Shown: piece by piece, positions 44,423 to 54,083 of the stretch | Numbering within the stretch: the stretch's first letter is position 1 | Layout: each line of letters starts with the position of its first letter | Source of the DNA: Flavobacterium fryxellicola | Lineage (GTDB): Bacteria > Bacteroidota > Bacteroidia > Flavobacteriales > Flavobacteriaceae | Direction of reading: 5' to 3' | Length of the DNA: 55,042 nt | Assembly (NCBI RefSeq): GCF_900143245.1 | Contig: NZ_FRDK01000014.1 | Coordinates: forward strand, 1 to 55,042 | The notes under the pieces: model-generated | Databases searched by the model: none | What the model was told of the DNA's origin: nothing | What the model saw: only the letters and a program-made list of their open reading frames with translations | Translations under genes and position numbers: made by a program

Positions 44423-45628
44423 ATGGTCGCCCCATATAAATTTATTAAAGAAAAAGAAAGAATAAAATTACTAAAATCATACTCGATTTTAGATAGTTTA
44501 CCAGAATCAGATTATGATAATTTGACAACATTGGCTTCGCAGATATGTGAAACTCCTATTGCCTTAATTACTTTTATCGATGATGACCGCCAATGGTTTA
44601 AATCCCGCAAAGGCTTAGATATTTCTGAAACGCCAAGAGACATTTCTTTTTGCGCTCACGCAATTAACAATCCTAACGAAGTTTTTGAAATTAACGATGC
44701 TCGAAAAGACAGTCGTTTTTATGACAATCCTACCGTAGATGGTTCAAACAATGTTGTTTTTTATGCTGGTGCACCGATAAAAAATTTGCATGGACTTCCG
44801 CTTGGTACAATTTGCGTTATTGATCATAAACCTAAAATTTTAACAGAGGAGCAAAAAACAGCATTGCAAGCGCTAGCGGACCAAACAATGAAATTACTTG
44901 AGTTGCGTCTCAACAAAATTGAACTTGAAAAAACGATGGTTGCACTGAAAAAAAAGAATGATGACTTAGAGCGATTTGCCTACATTGCTGCTCATGATTT
45001 AAAATCTCCTTTGGCAAATATTTCTGGTTTGAGCGATTTTTTCACAGATAACTATGGCAATTCAATTGATAAAGAAGGTAATGAGGTTATTAATTTGATT
45101 AAAAGTTCAACAGTAAAATTAAAGGAAATGATTGATAATTTATTGCTTTACAGTAAATCTAGTTTACTAGATAAAGAAAATTGTAGTGATGTACTTATCT
45201 CTGATCTGGAAAAGGATTTTTCAAATCTTTACATTTTTAAAGATAATTGTATCATTACTTTTAAAGCTACCGTAAATTCTATTTGCGTTAATAAAGGCGC
45301 TTTTGAACAAATATTGAATAATTTAGTCACAAATGCAATAAAGTATAGTGATAAAGAAAAAATCCAGATTGACATTGTTATCACTGAAGAGCGCGATTTT
45401 TATATGGTTACTGTAACTGATAATGGTATTGGAATTTCAATAGAAAATCAAAAAAATATTTTTGATTTGTTTACAATAGTTAATAGTGTAGATCGATTTG
45501 GCGCTAAAGGAACGGGAATTGGTTTAGCGACTGTAAAAAAATTAGTTGAAGATCTTGGTGGCACTATTTCAGTATATTCAAAGGTTGGCAAAGGATCCAA
45601 ATTCATTTTTACGTTGGCACGAAATTAA
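44423..45628 (+). CDS. Cytoplasmic GAF-domain sensor histidine kinase
   Basis: A 401-residue kinase without membrane segments. A GAF domain covers about 25-165 (with FIDDDRQWFKSRKGLD and ISFCAHAI), then a coiled linker, HisKA with phospho-acceptor H191 in AAHDLKSPLANISG, and an HATPase_c domain with NLVTNAIKYSD, TDNGIGIS and GTGIGLATVKK. Autophosphorylation in response to a small molecule or redox cue is expected. No response regulator is adjacent. The frame extends to a TTG at 44324, but that stretch contains the -7 box, so I use the ATG at 44423. It converges on the Dph6-like gene. Confidence 0.9.
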   Translation: MVAPYKFIKEKERIKLLKSYSILDSLPESDYDNLTTLASQICETPIALITFIDDDRQWFKSRKGLDISETPRDISFCAHAINNPNEVFEINDARKDSRFYDNPTVDGSNNVVFYAGAPIKNLHGLPLGTICVIDHKPKILTEEQKTALQALADQTMKLLELRLNKIELEKTMVALKKKNDDLERFAYIAAHDLKSPLANISGLSDFFTDNYGNSIDKEGNEVINLIKSSTVKLKEMIDNLLLYSKSSLLDKENCSDVLISDLEKDFSNLYIFKDNCIITFKATVNSICVNKGAFEQILNNLVTNAIKYSDKEKIQIDIVITEERDFYMVTVTDNGIGISIENQKNIFDLFTIVNSVDRFGAKGTGIGLATVKKLVEDLGGTISVYSKVGKGSKFIFTLARN

Positions 45629-45649
45629 AACTACTTGTTTTTTCAAGTA

Positions 45650-46399
45650 TCATTTGGGAATTAAATCACAGTACCAAAATCCAAATTTGAAAGGATCAGA
45701 AAAATTTGTTTCACGAATTGTGCTGGAGGAATTCTCTTGTTTTGGACTTTCATATTTTTGATACGATGTCTCTCCAATATCGAAATAGATGGGTTTAGAG
45801 AAAATGGGTCCATCAAAAGTGAAAGTGTGAAATTCGCCGTTTTCACCACAAACATCTACATTTTCAGGTAAATCGTCGATGAAATCTTGATTTAGTATTC
45901 GTCCGACAAAACTTTTATCTAAAAAGCGTTCGTTGACACAAACCACAATCGTTTTGAATCCAAGTCTTAAGAATTCTTGAATTAGTTCGTGAGTTGGGAT
46001 TTTCCAAAGCGGAAAAATACCTTTAAACCCTATTTCGGCTAATTTTTCTTCTCGATATTTGCGCAAATCTTCTAAAAAAATATCTCCAAAAACAGAATGG
46101 GTAATCCCTTGTTTTTTTAGTTTTACCAATGTTTCAGTCATGATCCTTTCATAAACTTCCATGGTAGGCATTTCAGGAACTTGCATAATTTCAAGCGGCA
46201 ACCCAATGCTTTTGGCTTGCTGTTGCAATAACTCCACTCGCACGCCATGCATGGAAATGCGCTGCAATTCTTGGTTGATACTCGTCAGCAAACAGCTAAT
46301 CTCAAAGTCGGGATTTTGTGCTATTTTGTATAGGGCAAGTGCAGCATCTTTTCCACTGCTCCAATTAAGTAGGGCTTTCGTTTTCAATTTAGTTTTCAT
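45650..46399 (-). CDS. Dph6-like PP-loop ATP pyrophosphatase
   Basis: A 249-residue member of the Dph6/diphthine-ammonia ligase (DUF71) family. The PP-loop is LLNWSSGKDAALALY near residues 10-24. The later VFGDIFLEDLR and CGENGEFHTF (about 213-222) are the family signatures for substrate binding. Archaeal and eukaryotic relatives amidate diphthine on EF-2, but bacteria lack that modification, so the bacterial reaction is different and unknown. It converges with the kinase gene, 21 bases apart, and is divergent from the M1 peptidase. Confidence 0.88.
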   Translation of the reverse strand: MKTKLKTKALLNWSSGKDAALALYKIAQNPDFEISCLLTSINQELQRISMHGVRVELLQQQAKSIGLPLEIMQVPEMPTMEVYERIMTETLVKLKKQGITHSVFGDIFLEDLRKYREEKLAEIGFKGIFPLWKIPTHELIQEFLRLGFKTIVVCVNERFLDKSFVGRILNQDFIDDLPENVDVCGENGEFHTFTFDGPIFSKPIYFDIGETSYQKYESPKQENSSSTIRETNFSDPFKFGFWYCDLIPK

Positions 46400-46427
46400 G
46401 TCTTTTCTGAACGTAAATCTACAAAAT

Positions 46428-46462
46428 TTGTCGGGTTAGTTTGTGAAACCTTTGTAACTTTG
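46428..46462 (+). promoter_or_regulatory. Promoter of the M1 peptidase gene
   Basis: TTG at 46428-46430, 24-base spacer and TAACTTTG at 46455-46462, 28 bases before the ATG at 46490. The spacer is one base above the usual range. Confidence 0.5.
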
Positions 46463-46489
46463 GGAATTGCATCATTAAATATGCTAGTA

Positions 46490-48553
46490 ATGAAATACCT
46501 ATTCTTTTTTATTTCCACATTGACATTTGCCCAACAAAATCAATCGGTTGATTTTAAAACGGTTCTAGGTAAAATCACCATTAATCCAAGGGAAAAAATT
46601 GTGTCAGGAGATGTCAATTATAATTTTGAAGTGTTAAAATCCATAGATACTATTAAAATTGATGCGCAAAACATGGAGATTTCTAATTTGAGACTTAATG
46701 GAAAACCAATCGATTATAAAAATACCCAAAAGCAATTACAACTTATTTTCCCCTTTAAAAAAGGAAAAAACAACCTGACTTTTCAGTATTTGGCGAAGCC
46801 AAAGCAAACTATATATTTCGTTGGTACGGAAGAAATGGAGAATCTACAAATTTGGACACAAGGGCAAGGGAAATACACAAGTCATTGGTTTCCTAGTTTT
46901 GATGATGTAAATGAAAAAGTTGTTTTTAATATGAACATCGTATTTGATAAAGACTATCAGGTAATTTCAAATGGTACGTTGCAATTCAATTCGGAATTGA
47001 ATGGACTTTCCGTTTGGAACTACCGTATGCAAAAACCAATGAGTTCTTATTTATTGATGCTTGCCATTGGAAAATTTGAGAAGCAAACTCAAGTATCAAA
47101 TTCGGGCATTCCGTTAGAGATGTATTATGAATCTAAAGATAAAGCTAAGTTTGAACCCACATACCGTGATTCAAAAAGAATGTTTGATTTTTTAGAAAAA
47201 CAAATAGGAGTGAAGTATCCATGGGAAATTTATAAACAGGCACCTGTTCGTGATTTTCTATATTCTGGAATGGAAAATACTTCGGCAACTTTATTTTCTA
47301 CTCGTTATGTAGTCGATTCGATAGGATTTGAAGACCGAAGTTATACCAATGTCAATGCACATGAATTGGCGCACCAATGGTTTGGAAATTTGGTCACAGC
47401 TGAAAGTAGCAAACACCATTGGCTTCAAGAAGGTTTTGCTACCTATTACGCCTTATTAGTCGAGAAAGAATTATATGGTGAAGATTATTTTTATTCCAAA
47501 TTATATGAATCGGCACAGCAACTGAAGTATGCTTCGAGAACAGATACTATTCCTGTCCTGAATTCCAAAGCAAGTTCATTGACTTTTTATCAAAAAGGCG
47601 CTTGGGCATTATTTGTTTTGCAGGAAGCAATAGGTGAGAAATCCTTTAGAAAAGCGGTAAAAAACTATATAAAAAAACATAAGTTCCAGAGCGTAAATAC
47701 CCAGGATTTTTTTGCTGAAATCAAGAAAGTGTCTAATTTTAACCTAGATGATTTTAGTAAAGTATGGCTTGAAGAAAGTATATTTAATACACAGCAAGCT
47801 AATCGGTTACTAGAAAAAAATGAGGCTGTAAAGATGCTTTTAGACGTAGATAAAATGCGAAATAGTGCCTTATCAGATAAAAGAGATTTTTTTGAGGCAG
47901 TCATGAAATCCAATGCGTATTTTTCGGTAAAAGAAGGAATTCTAAATCAATTAAAAAAAGAAAAATTTGAAGATAAAAAGCAGCTGTTAATACTTGCTTT
48001 GGAAACCAATAATACACAAGTTCGTCAAGGAGTAGCTGGCAATTTGAATGTAATTCCAGCCGAATTTAGGGAGAAATATGAAACTTTATTGGATGACAAA
48101 TCGTACCAAACTCAGGAAATAAGTTTATTTAATTTATGGAATAACTTTCCCGAACAGCGTTTTAACTATTTGGATAAATCAAAAGATTGGATTGGATTTA
48201 GTGATTATAATCTTCGGAATTTATGGTTGTCGTTGGCGTTAACAACGCCAAACTATGTACAAGATAAAGAGCAATTAATAAACGAGTTAATAGGCTATTC
48301 GTCTAGTCAATATGAAGCTACTACACGTCAAAATGCGTTAGAAAACCTGATAACTTTTAAATTAGTAAACGATACGGTTTTGAAAAATTTAGTCAATGCA
48401 ACCACACATCACATGTGGCAATTTTCTAAATTTGGCAGAGATACCATAAGAAAATTATTAAAAAGTTCAGAAACGAGACTTGCGTTGGAAAAAATAATTC
48501 CTGATTTAAACGAAGTAGAACAATTTCAACTGCAACGTTTGCTAAAAGAATAA
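46490..48553 (+). CDS. Exported M1-family metallopeptidase
   Basis: A 687-residue zinc aminopeptidase related to aminopeptidase N. A signal peptide (MKYLFFFISTLTFAQ) sends it across the inner membrane. The GMENTSA substrate-binding motif and HELAHQWFGN (H291, E292, H295) with the downstream glutamate (LQEGFATYY) define the catalytic domain; the N-terminal beta saddle and a C-terminal helical domain are present. An in-frame TTG at 46460 and an ATG at 46481 exist, but the TTG lies in the -7 box and the ATG at 46490 gives the cleaner signal peptide. It should remove N-terminal residues from peptides in the periplasm. Confidence 0.9.
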   Translation: MKYLFFFISTLTFAQQNQSVDFKTVLGKITINPREKIVSGDVNYNFEVLKSIDTIKIDAQNMEISNLRLNGKPIDYKNTQKQLQLIFPFKKGKNNLTFQYLAKPKQTIYFVGTEEMENLQIWTQGQGKYTSHWFPSFDDVNEKVVFNMNIVFDKDYQVISNGTLQFNSELNGLSVWNYRMQKPMSSYLLMLAIGKFEKQTQVSNSGIPLEMYYESKDKAKFEPTYRDSKRMFDFLEKQIGVKYPWEIYKQAPVRDFLYSGMENTSATLFSTRYVVDSIGFEDRSYTNVNAHELAHQWFGNLVTAESSKHHWLQEGFATYYALLVEKELYGEDYFYSKLYESAQQLKYASRTDTIPVLNSKASSLTFYQKGAWALFVLQEAIGEKSFRKAVKNYIKKHKFQSVNTQDFFAEIKKVSNFNLDDFSKVWLEESIFNTQQANRLLEKNEAVKMLLDVDKMRNSALSDKRDFFEAVMKSNAYFSVKEGILNQLKKEKFEDKKQLLILALETNNTQVRQGVAGNLNVIPAEFREKYETLLDDKSYQTQEISLFNLWNNFPEQRFNYLDKSKDWIGFSDYNLRNLWLSLALTTPNYVQDKEQLINELIGYSSSQYEATTRQNALENLITFKLVNDTVLKNLVNATTHHMWQFSKFGRDTIRKLLKSSETRLALEKIIPDLNEVEQFQLQRLLKE

Positions 48554-48812
48554 ATTGGTTTTAGATTGATTTTTTTTTAGATTTGGGTTTGATATTTTTT
48601 AAATAAATCTTCATCTCATTACCTTCGATTTAAAGTGGGGTTCTTAAAGATGAAAAATAGCAGATAGAAGGATATAAATAGGTTTTCATAGCGTCTAAAA
48701 GTAGTGTTGCACTTCGTCTTTTTGAAGTATTAATATTTAATGTAGTAGCAAAACAATAGCACCCAAAATCTGATTTATAACCAAAGCAAATCAATTTAAA
48801 CGAGATAATAAG

Positions 48813-49940
48813 ATGGGAATAAAAAACTATATTTTTGCTTTGTTGGTGCTATCGGTTTGTAGTTGCAGTACGCAAAATGAGCTACTAAAAAAGACATTGG
48901 CCTCCGACAATCCCAATATCAAGAGGGTTATGGAAAATCCAAAGCAATATGAGCTTCAAATTATCTACACTCAAATTATCAGAGATCAAAAGGGAAAAAT
49001 TTCATTTAGGGATTACACGTATCATTTAGACGCTAAAACTTACTTTTATCCGGCGAGCACAGTAAAATTGCCTATCGCAGTTTTGGCTTTAGAAAAATTG
49101 AATACAATTCCTAATACTTCTATTCATACAGCATATACAATAGAAGGGAACGCAGCTAAAATAAAATTTTCGGAAGAAATCTCAAAAATTTTTGCCGTCA
49201 GCGATAATGTAGCCAGCACAAATTTACTTGAATTCATTGGCTTTGATTATGTGAACCAAAAGATGAGAGAAAAAGGGTTGCATCCTTTTCGATTAAGCCA
49301 CCGCCTTTCAGCTCCAGACTCGAGAAACCCTTTAATAAAATCGACAACAATCTACAAAGATGACAAAACGGTCGAAGTTTTTCCTTCAAAACTGAATGAA
49401 AGTCCCGTTCCTCTAGTGCTTTCAGGTATCAAAAAAGGAGTGGGCTATAAAAATGCCGAGGATAAATTAATAAAGGCACCTTTCGACTTTTCTAAAAATA
49501 ATTACTACCCACTACAAACCTTACACAATACTTTAAAACGAATTGTATTTCCTCAAGCGTTCAAAGAAGCAGAACGTTTTAAAATAACAGAAAAAGATAG
49601 AGAATTTATTCTTTTTTCAATGCAAAACCTACCTAAAAATGCAGGCTTTGATCCTGTTACTTATTATGATGGTTATTGTAAATTTTTTATGTTTGGAGAT
49701 ACTACATCAAATATTCCGTCGAATATAAAAATTTACAATAAAGTAGGCACTGCGTATGGCACCATGATTGATTGTGCTTATATTCTTGACAAAGAAAACA
49801 AGGTTGAATTTATGCTGTCTGCGACTATTTTGGCTAATAAAGATGGTATTTTTAACGATGACACTTATGAATATGAAAGTATAAGCCTTCCTTTCTTAGC
49901 AGAATTAGGGCGTCAATTGTATGATAAAAGCAAACAATAA
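48813..49940 (+). CDS. Class A beta-lactamase-like serine hydrolase, lipoprotein
   Basis: A 375-residue serine hydrolase with a lipoprotein signal (MGIKNYIFALLVLSVCSC, lipobox cysteine at about 16 or 18). The active-site trio is recognisable: S82-T-V-K85, S130-D-N132 and K310-V-G (in place of KTG). The protein is longer than typical class A beta-lactamases (about 290 residues) and has an insertion around 160-260; a clear ExxLN omega-loop motif is not seen. It may be a penicillin-recognising or esterase-type relative rather than a resistance enzyme. It stands alone in a 259-base upstream gap with no recognised signals. Confidence 0.8.
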   Translation: MGIKNYIFALLVLSVCSCSTQNELLKKTLASDNPNIKRVMENPKQYELQIIYTQIIRDQKGKISFRDYTYHLDAKTYFYPASTVKLPIAVLALEKLNTIPNTSIHTAYTIEGNAAKIKFSEEISKIFAVSDNVASTNLLEFIGFDYVNQKMREKGLHPFRLSHRLSAPDSRNPLIKSTTIYKDDKTVEVFPSKLNESPVPLVLSGIKKGVGYKNAEDKLIKAPFDFSKNNYYPLQTLHNTLKRIVFPQAFKEAERFKITEKDREFILFSMQNLPKNAGFDPVTYYDGYCKFFMFGDTTSNIPSNIKIYNKVGTAYGTMIDCAYILDKENKVEFMLSATILANKDGIFNDDTYEYESISLPFLAELGRQLYDKSKQ

Positions 49941-50129
49941 TTTAGTTTGGCTACCTCTCACTTTATTTTTTGGAGTGAAAGAAATAATGTAACCGTAAAA
50001 TATATAAATGCATGGCAGAATTGTCCTATTCAGCAGCATGATAAAGGTATTGCTTCCTTAAAAAGTAGTAAAGGGTTTGAAAATCAGTAAAAATCACTTA
50101 CATAAATCGCAATTTGCAGAATGGCTTGC

Positions 50130-50651
50130 TTACCACAATTGTGCCACTTCGTTTTTGATATAAGCCAAAGCCGCATTGCTTGGAGATTGTTTTTCCATTA
50201 AATCATTCAATAGAACTTCACGTAACTTATCAGCAGAATCTACACGATCACTTCTGTTGGCAGCACGTATCATTTGGATTGTCGCATTTTTTGCAGTTAC
50301 AATGATGGTCCAACATTCATCTGACATGTAAATTTGTTGTGTTGAATTATGTTCAAATTCCTGCTCGATTTGCGCCATTACAAGATTTTCATAATCATTT
50401 TTATCTTGGGAAAGAGGAGTAATGCGAATCAATAATTTGGTAGGATTGATGCGTTCTAAATACAAGGCCATGCGCTCGTATGCTTGCAAACGCAGTGGTA
50501 AAGCATCTTTCTGAGCTTCTTTTTGTAACAACCAGCGTCTGGTATTTTGCTGGTCTTTAAAATAAGAGTCAAATAAAAAATAGGCAACGCTACCAGTTAT
50601 TAGCGAAGGTATTGTGTAAGCTAGAATTTCTATGATTTTTGTTAAGTCCAT
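50130..50651 (-). CDS. Membrane-anchored protein of unknown function
   Basis: A 173-residue protein with one N-terminal transmembrane helix (about residues 5-27, ILAYTIPSLITGSVAYFLF) and a mostly helical cytoplasmic part rich in basic, acidic and glutamine residues (WLLQKEAQKDALPLRLQAYE). No family is recognised with confidence, although similar proteins seem common in flavobacteria. The frame extends to a TTG at 50702, but the promoter below lies inside this extension, so the ATG at 50651 (MDLTKIIEI) is preferred. It is divergent from the TSUP permease. Confidence 0.65.
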   Translation of the reverse strand: MDLTKIIEILAYTIPSLITGSVAYFLFDSYFKDQQNTRRWLLQKEAQKDALPLRLQAYERMALYLERINPTKLLIRITPLSQDKNDYENLVMAQIEQEFEHNSTQQIYMSDECWTIIVTAKNATIQMIRAANRSDRVDSADKLREVLLNDLMEKQSPSNAALAYIKNEVAQLW

Positions 50652-50672
50652 TTTGGTGTAAAAATTTTGGAA

Positions 50673-50702
50673 CAAAAATATACTTTTTTGATTAAAAATC
50701 AA
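50673..50702 (-). promoter_or_regulatory. Promoter of the membrane-anchored unknown
   Basis: On the minus strand: TTG (complement of 50700-50702), 19-base spacer, TATTTTTG (complement of 50673-50680). A full match to the flavobacterial pattern, 21 bases before the chosen start codon. Confidence 0.7.
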
Positions 50703-50736
50703 TTTCTATTTTATAGCAATTAATCAAACCGAATAG

Positions 50737-50744
50737 TATTTTTG
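50737..50744 (+). promoter_or_regulatory. -7 box TATTTTTG before the TSUP permease
   Basis: A perfect TAnnTTTG match 37 bases before the start codon; no TTG at the usual spacing. Confidence 0.4.
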
Positions 50745-50781
50745 TCGTTAGTAACGCTACTTTTTAAATTAAAATACCGTA

Positions 50782-51549
50782 ATGGAGACTTATGTACTTG
50801 TTTTACTTTGTTTAGCCGCCTTTGCTGCAGGCTTTATTGATGCAATTGTTGGCGGTGGTGGCTTGATTCAAACACCTATGGGACTGATTTTGATGCCAAA
50901 TCTTCCCGTTTCTACAGTTATTGGAACTCTAAAAGTGCCTGCTTTTAGCGGAACATCATTTGCAGCATATCAGTACCTCAAAAAGGTAGATATGAACTGG
51001 AAATTACTAAGTATTATGATGCTGCTGGCATTTCCATCGGCCTTTTTAGGTTCTACTTTGTTAACGTATGTTAGCAATGATTTTATGAAACCTTTATTGC
51101 TTGTTGTCCTTTCATTTTTAGTTATTTATACTTATGCGAAGAAGAATTTTGGACAACATGTTGAAAAGATACAATCTAATACAACACAAATTTTTAATGC
51201 AATAGGAATTAGCTTTATAGTGGGTTTGTATGATGGATTTATAGGTCCTGGAACAGGCAGTTTTCTGGTGGTTGCATTTATCGCTATCATGGGATTTGAT
51301 TTTTTACATGCTTCCGCAAATGCTAAAATGGTGAATTTATCAACTAATTTTGGTTCCATTTGCCTCTTTATTTTGAAAGGTAAAATTATTTGGGCAATAG
51401 CAATACCGATGGCTGTGAGTAACGCATTTGGCGGATGGATGGGTGCTAAATTAGCGATAAATAAAGGGAATAGTTTTATAAGGGTATTCTTTTTGGTGGT
51501 TGTAATTGGTACTTTAATCCGTTTTAGCTACGATGTGTTTTTCAAATAA
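50782..51549 (+). CDS. TSUP-family (TauE/SafE) permease
   Basis: A 255-residue inner-membrane protein with about eight hydrophobic segments. The family signature AGFIDAIVGGGGLIQTP lies near residues 16-32, and the related second-half motif YDGFIGPGTGSFLV near 152-165. TSUP proteins export or import sulfite, sulfonates, sulfoacetate or other organic anions. No sulfur metabolism gene is adjacent, so the substrate is open. It is divergent from the unknown membrane protein. Confidence 0.88.
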   Translation: METYVLVLLCLAAFAAGFIDAIVGGGGLIQTPMGLILMPNLPVSTVIGTLKVPAFSGTSFAAYQYLKKVDMNWKLLSIMMLLAFPSAFLGSTLLTYVSNDFMKPLLLVVLSFLVIYTYAKKNFGQHVEKIQSNTTQIFNAIGISFIVGLYDGFIGPGTGSFLVVAFIAIMGFDFLHASANAKMVNLSTNFGSICLFILKGKIIWAIAIPMAVSNAFGGWMGAKLAINKGNSFIRVFFLVVVIGTLIRFSYDVFFK

Positions 51550-51636
51550 TAAATAAAGAATCTCTGATAATAATTGCCAGTAAAATGAATTAGCTGATTG
51601 TTCTTTTTTGATACTTAAAACCTCAGTCAAAATCGC

Positions 51637-51644
51637 TATTTTTG
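51637..51644 (+). promoter_or_regulatory. -7 box TATTTTTG before the UvrD/PcrA gene
   Basis: A perfect TAnnTTTG match 23 bases before the start codon. The closest upstream TTG is 26 bases away, slightly too far. Confidence 0.4.
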
Positions 51645-51667
51645 CATAATATAATTTAAAAATTTCC

Positions 51668-54001
51668 ATGCATAAATATATCGATCAACTTAACGAAGCG
51701 CAACGCGAACCCGTTTTACAAAAAGACGGTCCTATGATAATTATTGCAGGCGCAGGTTCTGGTAAAACGCGGGTGTTGACTATAAGAATTGCTTATTTGA
51801 TGCATCAGGGAATCGATGCGTTCAGTATATTGTCTCTGACTTTTACTAACAAAGCAGCCCGAGAAATGAAAAAACGGATCTCTGACATTGTAGGTGCAGG
51901 TGAGGCTAAAAACCTTTGGATGGGAACCTTTCACTCTGTTTTTGCACGAATTCTACGTTCCGAAGCAGACCATTTAGGGTATCCTTCTAACTTTACTATT
52001 TACGATTCTCAGGACTCACTGCGTGCCATCTCTGGAATTATAAAAGAAATGCAATTGGATAGAGATGTGTATAAACCCAAACAGGTTTTAAGTAGGATTT
52101 CTAACTTTAAGAATAGTTTGATTACGGTAAAAGCCTACTTTAATGATCCTGATTTACAAGAAGCGGACGCGATGTCTAAAAAACCTCGAATGGGAGAAAT
52201 TTATCAAAATTATGTAGATCGATGTTTCAAGGCAGGAGCAATGGATTTTGATGATTTGTTATTGAAAACAAATGAACTACTGACCCGTTTTCCTGAGGTT
52301 TTAGCTAAATATCAAAACCGTTTCCGATATATATTAGTGGATGAGTACCAAGATACGAATCACTCACAGTATTTAATCGTTCGCGCATTATCAGATAAAT
52401 TTCAGAATATTTGTGTAGTAGGTGATGACGCGCAAAGTATTTATGCTTTTCGTGGAGCCAATATTAACAATATTCTCAATTTCCAAAAAGATTATGAAGG
52501 CGTAAAAACCTTTCGATTGGAACAGAATTACCGTTCGACTAAAAATATTGTGGAAGCAGCAAACACCATTATTGATAAAAATAAAGTTAAACTCGATAAA
52601 ATAGTTTGGACGGCTAATGATTTTGGTCCAAAAATAAAAGTACATCGTAGTTTAACAGACAATGAGGAAGGTCGGTTTGTCGCTAGTACCATTTGGGAAG
52701 AAAAAATGCAAAAGCAACTACCCAATGGTGCTTTTGCTATTCTCTATCGGACTAATGCGCAATCTCGTGCTATGGAAGATGCTTTAAGGAAAAGAGATAT
52801 TCCGTACCGAATCTATGGCGGACTTTCCTTTTATCAAAGAAAAGAAGTGAAGGATGTTTTGTGTTACCTGCGATTAGTGATCAATCCAAAAGATGAGGAA
52901 GCTTTAGTGCGGGTAATTAATTATCCAGCTCGTGGAATAGGGAATACTACTATCGAAAAATTAACCATTGCTGCCAATCATTATAAACGTTCCATTTTTG
53001 AAGTAATGCAAAATATAGAACGCATTGATTTAAAATTGAATTCAGGAACAAAGCAAAAACTTCTGGATTTTGTTACAATGATTCAAAGTTTTCAGGCGAT
53101 AAATGAAAATCAAGATGCATTTTATCTTGCAGATCATGTTGCTAAAAAAACGGGATTGATACAAGAATTAAAGAAAGATGCTACTCCGGAAGGAATGGCT
53201 AAAATTCAGAATATTGAGGAACTATTAAACGGAATCAAGGATTTTACTGATGGCCAAAAAGAGGTAGATGGCGCTAGAGGAGCATTATCTGAATTTATGG
53301 AAGATGTGGCTTTGGCAACGGATTTAGATAAAGATACTAGCGATGAAGATCGTGTGGCGTTGATGACAATTCACTTGGCTAAAGGTCTTGAATTCCCCCA
53401 TGTTTTTGTAGTAGGAATGGAGGAGGATTTGTTTCCAAGTGCCATGAGTATGAGTACCAGAAGTGAACTTGAGGAAGAACGTCGCTTGTTCTATGTGGCT
53501 TTGACACGTGCGGAACACCAGGCTTATTTAACGTATGCGCAATCGCGCTACCGTTGGGGGAAATTGACCGACAGTGAACCTTCTCGTTTTATTGAGGAAA
53601 TCGATAGTCAATATCTGGAATATATGACGCCGCCCGAAAACAATTACCGTTATAAACCGATGATTGATAGTGATATTTTTGGTGATGTTGATAAATCTAA
53701 ATTACGTCTGGCGAAACCTATAGGAGGAACACCACCTAAATACAACACGGATAGTGCCCCTAAATCAGATATAAATGTTCGGAGACTGAAACCAGTTTCT
53801 AATAATTTGGCTTCAGGAGCGGCAAATTTATTTGATAATAAACTGGCTCCGGGAAATATTGTCCTGCACGAACGCTTTGGAAAAGGAGAAGTTATAAATC
53901 TTGAAGGGATAGGAGCGGATAAAAAAGCTGAGATCAAATTTGATGTCGGTGGTATAAAAAAATTACTACTGCGGTTTGCAAAACTAGATATTATTGGATA
54001 A
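51668..54001 (+). CDS. UvrD/PcrA-type DNA helicase
   Basis: A 777-residue superfamily 1A 3'-5' helicase. Walker A is IIAGAGSGKTRVL (K33), motif II VDEYQDTNHSQY, motif III VGDDAQSIYAFRGA, motif IV EQNYRST, motif V LMTIHLAKGLEFPHVFV and motif VI YVALTRAEHQAYL. The C-terminal GNIVLHERFGKGEVINLEG and after form the small Tudor-like domain of PcrA, which can touch RNA polymerase. It is expected to work in excision repair and displacement of recombination proteins. It may be followed by cotranscription of the Sua5-like gene 82 bases on. Confidence 0.94.
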   Translation: MHKYIDQLNEAQREPVLQKDGPMIIIAGAGSGKTRVLTIRIAYLMHQGIDAFSILSLTFTNKAAREMKKRISDIVGAGEAKNLWMGTFHSVFARILRSEADHLGYPSNFTIYDSQDSLRAISGIIKEMQLDRDVYKPKQVLSRISNFKNSLITVKAYFNDPDLQEADAMSKKPRMGEIYQNYVDRCFKAGAMDFDDLLLKTNELLTRFPEVLAKYQNRFRYILVDEYQDTNHSQYLIVRALSDKFQNICVVGDDAQSIYAFRGANINNILNFQKDYEGVKTFRLEQNYRSTKNIVEAANTIIDKNKVKLDKIVWTANDFGPKIKVHRSLTDNEEGRFVASTIWEEKMQKQLPNGAFAILYRTNAQSRAMEDALRKRDIPYRIYGGLSFYQRKEVKDVLCYLRLVINPKDEEALVRVINYPARGIGNTTIEKLTIAANHYKRSIFEVMQNIERIDLKLNSGTKQKLLDFVTMIQSFQAINENQDAFYLADHVAKKTGLIQELKKDATPEGMAKIQNIEELLNGIKDFTDGQKEVDGARGALSEFMEDVALATDLDKDTSDEDRVALMTIHLAKGLEFPHVFVVGMEEDLFPSAMSMSTRSELEEERRLFYVALTRAEHQAYLTYAQSRYRWGKLTDSEPSRFIEEIDSQYLEYMTPPENNYRYKPMIDSDIFGDVDKSKLRLAKPIGGTPPKYNTDSAPKSDINVRRLKPVSNNLASGAANLFDNKLAPGNIVLHERFGKGEVINLEGIGADKKAEIKFDVGGIKKLLLRFAKLDIIG

Positions 54002-54083
54002 AAACTTGTTGTAGCTTGTAGATTCATCGTTCTTTTTTAAAAGATCTTTAAACTTCAAACCCTTAAACTTTAAACTAAATAAA

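Noticed and set aside
48813..49940. Antibiotic-resistance beta-lactamase
   Set aside because: The three catalytic motifs are present, but length, a large insertion, KVG in place of KTG and no clear ExxLN motif leave activity on beta-lactams unsupported.
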